A DNA stretch of 21,205 nucleotides from Candidatus Methanofilum arcanum (GTDB taxonomy: Archaea; Halobacteriota; Methanomicrobia; Methanomicrobiales; Methanospirillaceae), in assembly GCA_031285085.1 (NCBI GenBank), contig JAITWW010000106.1, positions 1 through 21,205 of the forward strand. The letters are read 5' to 3'. The notes beneath the pieces are model-generated. The model saw only the letters and a program-made list of their open reading frames with translations. It had not been told where the DNA came from and made no database searches. This document shows positions 14,849 to 21,205 of this stretch, one piece after another. Positions within the stretch are counted from its first letter, which is position 1; the number at the start of each line of letters is the position of its first letter. The position numbers and the translations under genes are program-made.

Positions 14849-16051
14849 TCACTTCATTTTCAGTTTTTTGTACATCCCATAGCATCCTTTTATGATTGGA
14901 ACAATGAAATGTTGTTTGATTGGCCCTTCGAACTCTTTTTGCACATCAGATAGGAGTTCTGGTATCTGTAGTTGTTGAGGACATTTGGAGACACATGCTC
15001 CACATTTGCGACAGAGTCCAGCCCGTGATTCCGGTCCAAACATACCATCAAGCTGCATGAGATACATGAAAAATTGACTTCGATTGTACATGTATTTCTG
15101 ATTATAAAATGAAAAGCACTGTTGGATATTTACTCCAAATGGGCAGGGCATACAGTACCCACAACCGGTGCATTCAACTTTTATTTCTTTTTTGTAGATA
15201 TTTTGTACCTCTCTAATCATTTCTTTTTCTTCATCAGACAATGAATTTTGAAGAGCTTTTTCCGCAATGGTGACGTTTTCGATGAGTTGTGATTCTTCAG
15301 TCATTCCAGATAACAGGAGAGTTACTTCTGGGTAATTCCAAAGATATCTCAGTGCCCATTCAACAGGTGTCCACGTAGGACGAAGCTTTGTGTATACATC
15401 TTGGACAGAGTTAGGAGCTTTTGCAAGCATGCCTCCTCGTAAGGGTTCCATGATAAAAACAGCAATATTTCGGCTTGCAGCGTACCGTAATCCTTCAAGG
15501 CCAGCTTGATACTGCTCATCGAGAATATTGAGCTGAATTTGGCAAAAATCCCAATCATATGCATCGATAATTTTTTTGAAGGTTACAATGTCCCCGTGAA
15601 ATGAAAAACCTGCATATTTTATTTTTCCAGATTGTTTTGCCTCATCTAAAAAAGGTAGTACATCCAGATCAGACAATTTTTTCCAGCTTGTAGCTTCGAG
15701 AGAGTGAAGGAGATAGTAATCTATGATGTTTGTTTCTAGCTTTGAAAGTTGCTCAGCAAGCACTGTATCCATGTCTTCACGACTGAATACAATCCACGGA
15801 GGAAGTTTTGTTGCGATTGAGACACGTTCTCGATATCCATCACGAAGTGCCTTTCCAACAAGAGGTTCACTCGCTCCTGCATGATATGGTACTGCAGTAT
15901 CGATGTAGGTAACTCCCAGATCTATGGCAGAACGAATGAGGGAAATTGCTTCTTTTTCATTGATTCTACCAAACTGAGTTGGAAGACGCATCGCGCCAAT
16001 TCCAAGTACTGAGAGTTTATCACCACTCTTTGGAACAGTCCGATATTGCAT
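14849..16051 (-). CDS. Aldo/keto reductase fused to a C-terminal 4Fe-4S domain
   Basis: 400 residues in two parts. The N-terminal barrel (about 1-270) has aldo/keto reductase motifs: GIGAMRLP, YIDTAVPYHAG (Asp51, Tyr56), IATKLPPW (Lys82) and YYLLHSLEA (His116), which complete the Asp-Tyr-Lys-His tetrad. The C-terminal part has two cysteine groups: CTGCGYCMPCP at 294-304 with Cys312 nearby, and a classical ferredoxin motif CRKCGACVSKCP at 347-358, so one or two 4Fe-4S clusters are expected. Such fusions are common in methanogens and clostridia, but the substrate is unknown. The frame extends to a GTG at 16090; ATG 16051 (MQYRTVPKSG) is chosen because it is the normal family start. It lies 7 nt before pyruvate kinase. 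Confidence 0.9.
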   Translation of the reverse strand: MQYRTVPKSGDKLSVLGIGAMRLPTQFGRINEKEAISLIRSAIDLGVTYIDTAVPYHAGASEPLVGKALRDGYRERVSIATKLPPWIVFSREDMDTVLAEQLSKLETNIIDYYLLHSLEATSWKKLSDLDVLPFLDEAKQSGKIKYAGFSFHGDIVTFKKIIDAYDWDFCQIQLNILDEQYQAGLEGLRYAASRNIAVFIMEPLRGGMLAKAPNSVQDVYTKLRPTWTPVEWALRYLWNYPEVTLLLSGMTEESQLIENVTIAEKALQNSLSDEEKEMIREVQNIYKKEIKVECTGCGYCMPCPFGVNIQQCFSFYNQKYMYNRSQFFMYLMQLDGMFGPESRAGLCRKCGACVSKCPQQLQIPELLSDVQKEFEGPIKQHFIVPIIKGCYGMYKKLKMK

Positions 16052-16268
16052 ATTTACTAATTGATGAAAAAGAATAAAAATGATGCCCACCTATCATCAG
16101 ATCTGAAAATACATAGCAAAACAACTCTGTATGCGTCCAATATTAGCCTCCCATTGGTTATTTTATCCCAAAATACAGATTTTCAGAGATGTGTTGATAT
16201 GGTTCTGCGTGCAAGGCTTGAAAAGACGAGAGTGAGAAAATAAATCCTTAACACACAGGGATGTCATG

Positions 16269-16285
16269 AAAAAAAGATGTTTTTT
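16269..16285 (-). terminator. A-run/T-run hairpin after the acyl-CoA synthetase gene
   Basis: Seven A at 16269-16275 and six T at 16280-16285 face each other across a 4-nt loop. On the minus strand this gives a T7 run about 25 nt past the synthetase stop codon, a plausible archaeal transcription end. Confidence 0.5.
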
Positions 16286-16300
16286 ACTTGGTTGTACGAT

Positions 16301-18022
16301 TTAAGCGGTTTTAATCTCAGTTGCACTTTCAAGGCCAAGCTCAGTGATTGCCTCTTCTCTCATCTTGAACTTCAGAATCTTTCCAGTAACACCCATCGGG
16401 AAAGAGTCCACAAATGCAATATATTTGGGGATCTTGTAACGAGCAATGCGGTCCGTACAAAACTCTCGGACCTCTTCTTCAGTTAATGTCTGGCCATCCA
16501 TGATCTTGATGCGGGCCATGAGCTCTTCACCATAGGTGACATCTGGAACTCCAATGATATACACATCCGAGATTCGTGGATGAGTATGTAAGAATTCCTC
16601 GATCTCACGTGGGTAAATGTTCTCTCCACCTCGAATAACCATATCTTTCAGTCGACCTTCAATGTGGAGGTATCCTTCTTCATCAAATGAACCAAGATCA
16701 CCGGTGTGAATCCATCCATCCATGTCCTTTGTCTGATGAGATGCTGATGGGTTATTATAGTAACATTTCATTGCCATGTATCCACGAGCGCAGATCTCGC
16801 CGATCTCACCTATAGAGACGAGTTTATTTGTATTTGGATCAATGATTTTGAGTTCTGTGTGAGGAAACACTTTCCCAACAGTTGTCACTCGTTTTTCAAG
16901 GGGATCGATCGTTGTTGTCATGGTAACACCAGGGGAGGTCTCAGTCTGCCCGTACACAATAACAATCTCATACATGTGCATCTTCTCTGCAACCTCCTTC
17001 ATGGTTTCAATAGGGCATGGAGAGCCAGCCATAATGCCAGTTCGAAGGGAGCGCAGATCATATTTGTTAAAGTCAGGATGTGTCAACTCTGAGATAAACA
17101 TAGTTGGAACGCCGTTCACTGCTGTACATCGCTCTTTTTCGATTGTTTTAAGCACGCTTTCAGCGTCAAATGTTGGTGCAGGAAGTACCATTGTGGATCC
17201 ATGAGTTACACATGCCATGTTTGAAAGTACCATTCCAAAGCAATGATAAAATGGAACTGGAATACACATACGATCCTTTTCTGACAGATTCATACCGTTC
17301 CCAATGATATATCCATTGTTTACCACACCATGGTGAGTCAGAACGACACCTTTTGGGTACCCTGTTGTTCCACTAGTATACTGAATGTTTATTGGATCAT
17401 CAAAGGCAAGGGCTGATTCACGCTCTTGCAGTTCTTCTGGACTTATTGAACGCCCCTTTTCAATCATCTCATGCCATTGGTACATACCATTGTACGGAAT
17501 GTCTCCAATGAATACCGCTGTCTTTAAGAAGGGAAATTTTTCTGTTGAAATTTTTCCAGGTCGAGCCTCATATGCTTCAGGACAGACTTCATAGAACATG
17601 CCAACATAATCTGATGTCTTAAATCTTCCCTGAATAAAAATGAGCTTCACTTCAGATTGCCGAAGCGCATAGTCAAGTTCAACCGGACGGTACGCTGGGT
17701 TGATGTTGACCATAATTGCACCAATTTTTGCAGTAGCAAACTGAACAATTGTCCATTCCACATAATTCATAGCCCAGATGGCAACTCGGTCACTCTTGTT
17801 AATGCCAAGTGCCATCAGCCCTCTTGCGACTTTTTCTACTTCTGTGAGAAATTCTCGATATGTAAGATGAATACCCTGAAAGTTTGAGACAAGAGCTTCG
17901 TTATCTGGATATTTTTCAACAATTCGATTTAGCATCTCTCCTGTAGTTAGACCAAGAAGTGGCTGGGATGATGTCCCACAGACATAACTGTCTATCGGCA
18001 TCAAAGCATCAGTTCTGTTCAT
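16301..18022 (-). CDS. AMP-forming acyl-CoA synthetase (fatty-acid-CoA ligase type)
   Basis: 573-residue ANL-superfamily enzyme that activates a carboxylic acid with ATP and transfers it to coenzyme A. Visible are the phosphate loop YTSGTTGYPKG, the adenine region VYGQTETSPGVTMTT, GWIHTGDLGSFDEEGYLHIE holding the ribose-binding Asp, the hinge GRLKDMVIRGGENIYPREIE, and the catalytic lysine in MGVTGKILKFKMRE. The whole resembles medium- to long-chain fatty acyl-CoA ligases rather than acetyl-CoA synthetase; the actual acid is unknown. The frame also allows a GTG start at 18037. A TATA-like TTTATTAAT (18054-18062, minus strand) would start RNA near 18032, inside that GTG option, so ATG 18022 is preferred. 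It stands alone, with a 249-nt gap to the next gene. Confidence 0.92.
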   Translation of the reverse strand: MNRTDALMPIDSYVCGTSSQPLLGLTTGEMLNRIVEKYPDNEALVSNFQGIHLTYREFLTEVEKVARGLMALGINKSDRVAIWAMNYVEWTIVQFATAKIGAIMVNINPAYRPVELDYALRQSEVKLIFIQGRFKTSDYVGMFYEVCPEAYEARPGKISTEKFPFLKTAVFIGDIPYNGMYQWHEMIEKGRSISPEELQERESALAFDDPINIQYTSGTTGYPKGVVLTHHGVVNNGYIIGNGMNLSEKDRMCIPVPFYHCFGMVLSNMACVTHGSTMVLPAPTFDAESVLKTIEKERCTAVNGVPTMFISELTHPDFNKYDLRSLRTGIMAGSPCPIETMKEVAEKMHMYEIVIVYGQTETSPGVTMTTTIDPLEKRVTTVGKVFPHTELKIIDPNTNKLVSIGEIGEICARGYMAMKCYYNNPSASHQTKDMDGWIHTGDLGSFDEEGYLHIEGRLKDMVIRGGENIYPREIEEFLHTHPRISDVYIIGVPDVTYGEELMARIKIMDGQTLTEEEVREFCTDRIARYKIPKYIAFVDSFPMGVTGKILKFKMREEAITELGLESATEIKTA

Positions 18023-18037
18023 TGATATCTTGTACAC

Positions 18038-18621
18038 GTTTCATAGTTCCTGTATTAATAAAGATAAGTCTAAACGAGAAGTATCGCAAAAGGAGGAATG
18101 AGCATACTATCTCATAACATACACAAACCTATTTGTTCGACATGATCGTACCTACCCACGATCCAACTCAAGCAAAATGGGTAGCTAGCTTGGAAAAAAC
18201 TGTATATTTTTGAAAATTCTGAGTGACATGCGAATTCGAATTATTTTCAATAATTGTAATTTTTGTTAAAAGATTTTATAATAAAAATAATACAATTAAA
18301 TAGAAAAATTTAACTGTTTTTTTCTCGTAGAAAATGCACTCTCTTTTTTTATTTCCACATATGAAATGTTCGTAATAGGCATAATTTTTTGGTAGTGGTA
18401 TGGATTGTAACTGATTTAGAAACCTCTCCCGAAAATTTATATTCACGAGATTCCATGAAAACTATGATGTTCTTTATCCTCATTCTGTGTATGGAAATTG
18501 GAGAATATCTTGAGAAAAAAATCAGTTTGAGTCTAGGTCACTACCGATTTTTTGCACGGTCACAGTCGTTGTAGTGCTAAGAAAAATGGATGAAAATCAT
18601 GAATACTGGGTAGATACAATT
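18038..18621. other. AT-rich gap with two overlapping mini-ORFs and hairpins
   Basis: No standard gene fits in these 584 nt. The plus strand has AGGAGG (18091-18096), then a 15-codon frame (18098-18145) whose TGA overlaps the ATG of a 23-codon frame (18142-18213, MIVPTHDPTQAKWVASLEKT...). CTACCCA/TGGGTAG (18152-18158 with 18178-18184) form a hairpin inside the second. AATTATT/AATAATT (18239-18245 with 18249-18255) form another, next to a palindrome AATTCGAATT (18233-18242). 18240-18320 is almost pure AT. A TTG-started frame at 18389-18574 shows no motif. Confidence 0.55.
18053..18062. promoter_or_regulatory. Symmetric TATA-like box, possible divergent promoter
   Basis: TATTAATA at 18053-18060 is its own reverse complement. 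It is placed to serve the acyl-CoA synthetase on the minus strand and the mini-ORFs on the plus strand, whose AGGAGG would fall in a leader of about 14 nt. Confidence 0.4.
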
Positions 18622-19122
18622 TTATCCTTCCAAAAACTCAGCTTGAATTGCAATGACCTCTGCACTATCTGCAGCGTGGCGATATGCCTCAAGAGGCTCA
18701 TAATTCACCTCTAAAAATCTTACTCCCCAGGATGCTTTTGAGAGGAGCAACTTTGCTTGCTCAACTTCATTTAAAATGTAGAGCGCTGCAGCCATTGCTT
18801 CAAGGGATGTCAATTTATATGGCTTTCCAAAATTTACGGGGTTTGATGCAAGCAAAAATGGCAATGCTCTCTTTAAACGCCAATGGGTAACAATTGCAGT
18901 GTCAAGGACTTCCCATGAACAATCAAGAGAGGTAATGGTTTTCACTTTTTCTCGATCAGCTGGCGAAATCGCTTGTTCTGCTGTTGGATCCAAGATCAAT
19001 GTTGAACGTGGCAGATGATTTATACGGTGATGCAACTTCACCAGACCAAATTTTTCCAATTTTTTCATGGTACATTTGCGTGGATCACATGTATTATCTC
19101 GATATGCAAGCAGAGGGATCAT
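18622..19122 (-). CDS. tsr3: Tsr3-type rRNA aminocarboxypropyltransferase (DUF367)
   Basis: 166-residue enzyme that transfers the 3-amino-3-carboxypropyl group of S-adenosylmethionine to a methylated pseudouridine in small-subunit rRNA near the decoding region (shown for yeast and human Tsr3; archaeal members are assumed to act likewise). The N-terminus has DPRKCTMKKLEKFGLV (13-28), the middle LDCSWEV, then R-x-LP and ASNPVNFGKPYKLTSLEAMA, a diagnostic stretch, followed by ALYILNEVEQAKLLLSKASW and a C-terminal segment with FLEVNYEPLEAYRHAADSAE. Length suits the archaeal form, which lacks the eukaryotic acidic tail. ATG 19122 is the first in-frame start. It lies about 2 kb upstream of the 16S gene, on the opposite strand. 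Confidence 0.93.
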   Translation of the reverse strand: MIPLLAYRDNTCDPRKCTMKKLEKFGLVKLHHRINHLPRSTLILDPTAEQAISPADREKVKTITSLDCSWEVLDTAIVTHWRLKRALPFLLASNPVNFGKPYKLTSLEAMAAALYILNEVEQAKLLLSKASWGVRFLEVNYEPLEAYRHAADSAEVIAIQAEFLEG

Positions 19123-19302
19123 AGCATCAACATGGTACTGTATCTTTTTCTAATAGGGGTTACGCAACTTCTCTTTACAAATATATTTACTATCATCATA
19201 TTAAAAAATATATCTAAACTTTTTTCTCTGTTTTTTCTTGCCCTTGAGCACAATCAATTACAGAAGTATGCAGATCAGGGCCGCTCATGAGTAAACAAAA
19301 AG

Positions 19303-19330
19303 GATAAAAAACATCAATTCCTATATAACC
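19303..19330 (+). promoter_or_regulatory. Two candidate TATA boxes of the surface protein gene
   Basis: GATAAAAAA (19303-19311) would start RNA near 19334, giving a 12-nt leader with GAGAG before the ATG. CTATATAAC (19321-19329) looks the better TATA box but would start RNA inside the gene. The first is preferred by spacing. Confidence 0.4.
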
Positions 19331-19345
19331 GTACGAGAGATAAAC

Positions 19346-20512
19346 ATGCGAACTATCTATACTTATATGATTCTCCTGATTTTCCTCATTGGATGCTGTA
19401 TGGGGGCATATGCAGAAATAATTACTATTCCATCCCTTACCTTACAACCAGGGGAGGAAAAGTCTGTTGAGATCAGAATGGATCAGGCTCCGCACGGCCT
19501 GTCTGGGTATACTCTTATTGTTAATACACAGGGTTCCGCTACTATTACCAGTGGAGAAGGACCAGCGTGGGCTGCACTTAAGAATGCAGATCTTGTGGAT
19601 AGTCATACACTAAGTGTATCTGCTGCTGATCTGATGGATGAGATAAAGTCAGGAAGCACACAGGTTTTGCTTGCAACCGTAATGGTTACTGGTGCAGCGG
19701 GTCAAACAACGTTTACTGCAACAGTGAAACAGATGGATGATGATGATGGAAATGCCATTGTTCCAGTTATTATTCCTGGAAAGATAGATTCAGGCAATTC
19801 TCCAACTCCTACCACCATGCCAACAACGCCAGTTCCAACGCAGCCAACCACTTTGCCTACCACGCTTCAGCCAACACCAATTCCAACGCAGCCAACCACT
19901 TCGCCAACCACGCTTCAGCCAACACCAGTTCCAACGCAGCCAACTATTTCGCCTACCACGCTTCAGCCAACACCAATTCCAACAGAACCAACCATTTTGC
20001 CTACTACACTTCCAACAACAATCATTCCTCCAACTCCAACAGAGATCACATACGAACTTGATCGGGGTTGGAATCTCATTGGTATTCCTGCACAACCAAT
20101 TGCTGGTTATGAAACAGCTTTTGTATTCTCACAGGTTCCAAGTGATGGTCACTCAATGTTCCAATATGGGCCATCTGGATGGGAGAGTGTAAATCCAGCA
20201 ACTCCTTTGCGCGCAATGGATGCGTACTGGATATATACAAACACCCCATTTGTTGTGACAATACAGGTACAAGAGGTGTCAGGTTCATGCTCATTCCAAT
20301 CCGGTTGGAATCTTATTTCTCCTCCAGGGTTTGCAGAAAAAAGAGCCACTGAGGTATTTAGTTCACTTGTGTGGTCATATCTTACTGGGTACGATGGAAA
20401 AACTCAGCAATATGATATGATAGTAATAATGGGAGTAGATGACAGTTTCATTGTACGTCCTGGCCATGGTTATTGGATATATCTACAGGATGCAGGCACA
20501 GTATCCTACTAA
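19346..20512 (+). CDS. Secreted surface protein with Pro/Thr linker and two GWNLI repeats
   Basis: 388 residues. Residues 1-23 form a signal peptide (hydrophobic 8-20) with a possible signal-peptidase site after AYA23; it also contains Leu-Ile-Gly-Cys17, a lipoprotein-type lipobox. Residues 24-145 look like a beta-sandwich resembling cohesin-type domains (ITIPSLTLQPGEEKSVEIRM, then LLATVMVTGAAG). Residues 153-233 are a Pro/Thr linker built from 16-residue units, a likely glycosylation site. The C-terminus carries two related modules, RGWNLIGIP...DAYWIYT (240-297) and SGWNLISPP...GHGYWIYL (320-380), a motif known from archaeal and bacterial surface proteins. No C-terminal membrane anchor is seen, so it is either lipid-anchored at Cys17 or released. 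Function is unknown; binding to other surface polymers is a guess. Confidence 0.85.
   Translation: MRTIYTYMILLIFLIGCCMGAYAEIITIPSLTLQPGEEKSVEIRMDQAPHGLSGYTLIVNTQGSATITSGEGPAWAALKNADLVDSHTLSVSAADLMDEIKSGSTQVLLATVMVTGAAGQTTFTATVKQMDDDDGNAIVPVIIPGKIDSGNSPTPTTMPTTPVPTQPTTLPTTLQPTPIPTQPTTSPTTLQPTPVPTQPTISPTTLQPTPIPTEPTILPTTLPTTIIPPTPTEITYELDRGWNLIGIPAQPIAGYETAFVFSQVPSDGHSMFQYGPSGWESVNPATPLRAMDAYWIYTNTPFVVTIQVQEVSGSCSFQSGWNLISPPGFAEKRATEVFSSLVWSYLTGYDGKTQQYDMIVIMGVDDSFIVRPGHGYWIYLQDAGTVSY
19808..19999 (+). repeat. 48-bp tandem repeat coding the Pro/Thr linker
   Basis: Three near-identical 48-nt units (19856-19903, 19904-19951, 19952-19999) each encode PTTLQPTP(I/V)PT(Q/E)PT plus a variable pair, and a more diverged unit precedes them (19808-19855). 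The near identity in DNA suggests recent duplication. Confidence 0.85.
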
Positions 20513-20690
20513 TATTTAATATCAGAATAAAAACTTCTCTGGAAGTTATTGTTGCAATGAGTTAGGAAATGACCAATCCACCTTTTTTTGGATGAACAAC
20601 TGGTGAAGGGGAGCATTGTTTTGCAGCTGCAATGTTTCATCTGTGCTCTTACTTTTTCGCTACTCATTCCTCATTGAACTGTGCATCTTT

Positions 20691-20810
20691 TCATTTTTTC
20701 TCATCTCCTACAACCATCTCTCCAATCTTCTTAAGAATTCCTCCAAATTGAATCAGGTTCTCTCCAATGCGAAACTATGTTGTTACATAGGAAGAGATGG
20801 CTTCCTTTCC
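20691..20810 (-). pseudogene. Possible decayed gene, C-terminal end only
   Basis: A minus-strand frame reads GKEAISSYVTT, an in-frame TAG at 20775-20777, then FRIGENLIQFGGILKKIGEM followed by VVGDEKK and TGA. The composition is like a real helical protein end, but upstream the frame is broken by further stops. I do not recognise the family, and chance cannot be excluded. Confidence 0.3.
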
Positions 20811-20923
20811 TCATGATCTCTTTTCCTATGGTGTTCTTCTAGAAGTATATTACGCGTTTTGGATATGGTGTACATCATGATTCACTGGACACTCTCCAGT
20901 ATTTTTGCAGTTACGATCCAATG

Positions 20924-20932
20924 TATTTATAT
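20924..20932 (+). promoter_or_regulatory. TATA box of the rRNA operon
   Basis: TATTTATAT is centred about 160 nt before mature 16S. RNA would start near 20954, giving a leader of about 135 nt. It is the best TATA-like match in the upstream region. Confidence 0.55.
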
Positions 20933-20971
20933 GTCTTCATGTTCAACACTGTTGGCTCATTGCACTGATGG

Positions 20972-21001
20972 AGATCCGAGTAAGCATTTGTTTTCGGATC
21001 T
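20972..21001 (+). other. Stem-loop in the pre-rRNA leader
   Basis: AGATCCGA (20972-20979) pairs perfectly with TCGGATCT (20994-21001) around a 14-nt loop. It lies about 20 nt after the predicted transcription start and about 90 nt before mature 16S. Its 3' arm is repeated inside the 16S sequence. Confidence 0.6.
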
Positions 21002-21090
21002 GACATAAGAACCTCATGATGTGGAAATCTGTATAGGTGTCCACGTCAATTCCAAAAAATGTAATAGTGTGCTTTTGTAAATAAATCATC

Positions 21091-21205
21091 ATTCTGGTTG
21101 ATCCTGCCAGAGGCCACTGCTATCGGGGTTTGATTAAGCCATGCGAGTCGAGAGATTTCGGATCTCGGCATACTGCTCAGTAACACGTGGTCAATCTACC
21201 CTATG
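21091..21205 (+). rRNA. 16S rRNA, 5' end (partial)
   Basis: The sequence from ATTCTGGTTGATCCTGCCAG onward is the universal archaeal 16S 5' end, followed by the AGGCCACTGCTATCGGGG region, GATTAAGCCATGCGAGTCGA and ACACGTGG. The first 115 nt are present and the gene runs off the right edge. The pattern is euryarchaeal and fits Methanomicrobiales. The helix GAGAT/ATCTC around loop TTCGG is visible at about 21152-21166. Confidence 0.97.

Larger units (their letters stand above)
20513..21090. other. Gap holding the rRNA promoter and leader
   Basis: There is no intact gene in these 578 nt. A 6-bp hairpin AACTTC/GAAGTT (20532-20547) lies 20 nt after the surface protein gene and may end its mRNA. A possible decayed frame is at 20691-20810 (minus). 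ACTGGA/TCCAGT (20884-20900) form a hairpin before the rRNA TATA box. A 66-codon plus-strand frame at 20616-20816 is hydrophobic and most likely a shadow. Confidence 0.6.

Noticed and set aside
18389..18574. 61-codon plus-strand frame with TTG start
   Set aside because: No recognisable motif or ribosome site in AT-rich DNA.
19015..19290. 91-codon hydrophobic plus-strand frame
   Set aside because: Its first third is antisense to tsr3 and the rest is T-rich DNA, which reads as hydrophobic by chance.
19808..19999. Regular repeat considered as a CRISPR array
   Set aside because: The units are adjacent with no unique spacers and encode an in-frame Pro/Thr linker.
19790..20095. Trp/Arg-rich minus-strand frame
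   Set aside because: A reverse-strand reading of the Pro/Thr repeat; the low-complexity pattern explains it.
20775..20777. Pyrrolysine readthrough of TAG
   Set aside because: More stops interrupt the frame upstream and no pyl genes are in the window; a decayed gene is simpler.
20616..20816. 66-codon hydrophobic plus-strand frame
   Set aside because: It is antisense to the more protein-like minus-strand remnant and has no promoter or ribosome site that I can see.

Overview
The window looks like chromosome of a methanogenic archaeon, most likely order Methanomicrobiales; a Methanospirillum-like genome is my guess, not a demonstrated identity. The evidence is an archaeal 16S rRNA 5' end at the right edge, archaeal-only families (DUF2070, DUF555/UPF0212, a DUF5350-like protein, archaeal-type Tsr3), an archaeal-style tRNA-His gene behind a TATA box, and TATA-like boxes about 20-35 nt before several start codons, which suggests leaderless or short-leader mRNAs. 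Coding DNA is moderately AT-rich and packed on the minus strand, with a few AT-rich gaps.

Layout. 1-380: tail of a gene, probably a transposase, then a gap. 381-1977: DNA polymerase IV (minus), divergent from a small cysteine-rich protein resembling DUF2703 (plus). 1978-2548: gene-poor gap with an inverted repeat and short broken frames. 2549-5428 (minus): 6-phospho-3-hexuloisomerase, class I aminotransferase and M42 aminopeptidase. 5533-8641 (minus): tight group DUF555, PfkB-family kinase, DUF2070 membrane protein. 8791-9682 (minus): overlapping pair of an unrecognised 121-residue helical protein and a nitroreductase. 9750-10061 (minus): small basic RGG-rich protein. 10183-10253: tRNA-His(GTG). 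10270-13135: surface-sugar genes, a family 2 glycosyltransferase meeting convergently the minus-strand pair gmd-fcl that makes GDP-L-fucose or a relative. 13360-18022 (minus): pyruvate kinase with an aldo/keto reductase-ferredoxin fusion 7 nt upstream, and an acyl-CoA synthetase. 18038-18621: AT-rich gap. 18622-19122 (minus): Tsr3, an rRNA modification enzyme. 19346-20512 (plus): secreted surface protein with a Pro/Thr linker and two GWNLI-type repeats. 20513-21090: rRNA promoter and leader, plus a possible decayed gene. 21091-21205: start of 16S rRNA.

Most genes are recognisable housekeeping or archaeal core genes, and I see no CRISPR array, complete insertion sequence, toxin-antitoxin pair or recognisable defence island. 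The least explained parts are the DUF555-PfkB-DUF2070 group, the 121-aa/nitroreductase pair, the RGG protein, the cysteine-rich DUF2703-like protein, a glycosyltransferase starting 16 nt after a tRNA, two ATGA-overlapping mini-ORFs near 18.1 kb, and an rRNA leader segment that can pair with either itself or 16S sequence. Family calls come from reading motifs, not from searches.
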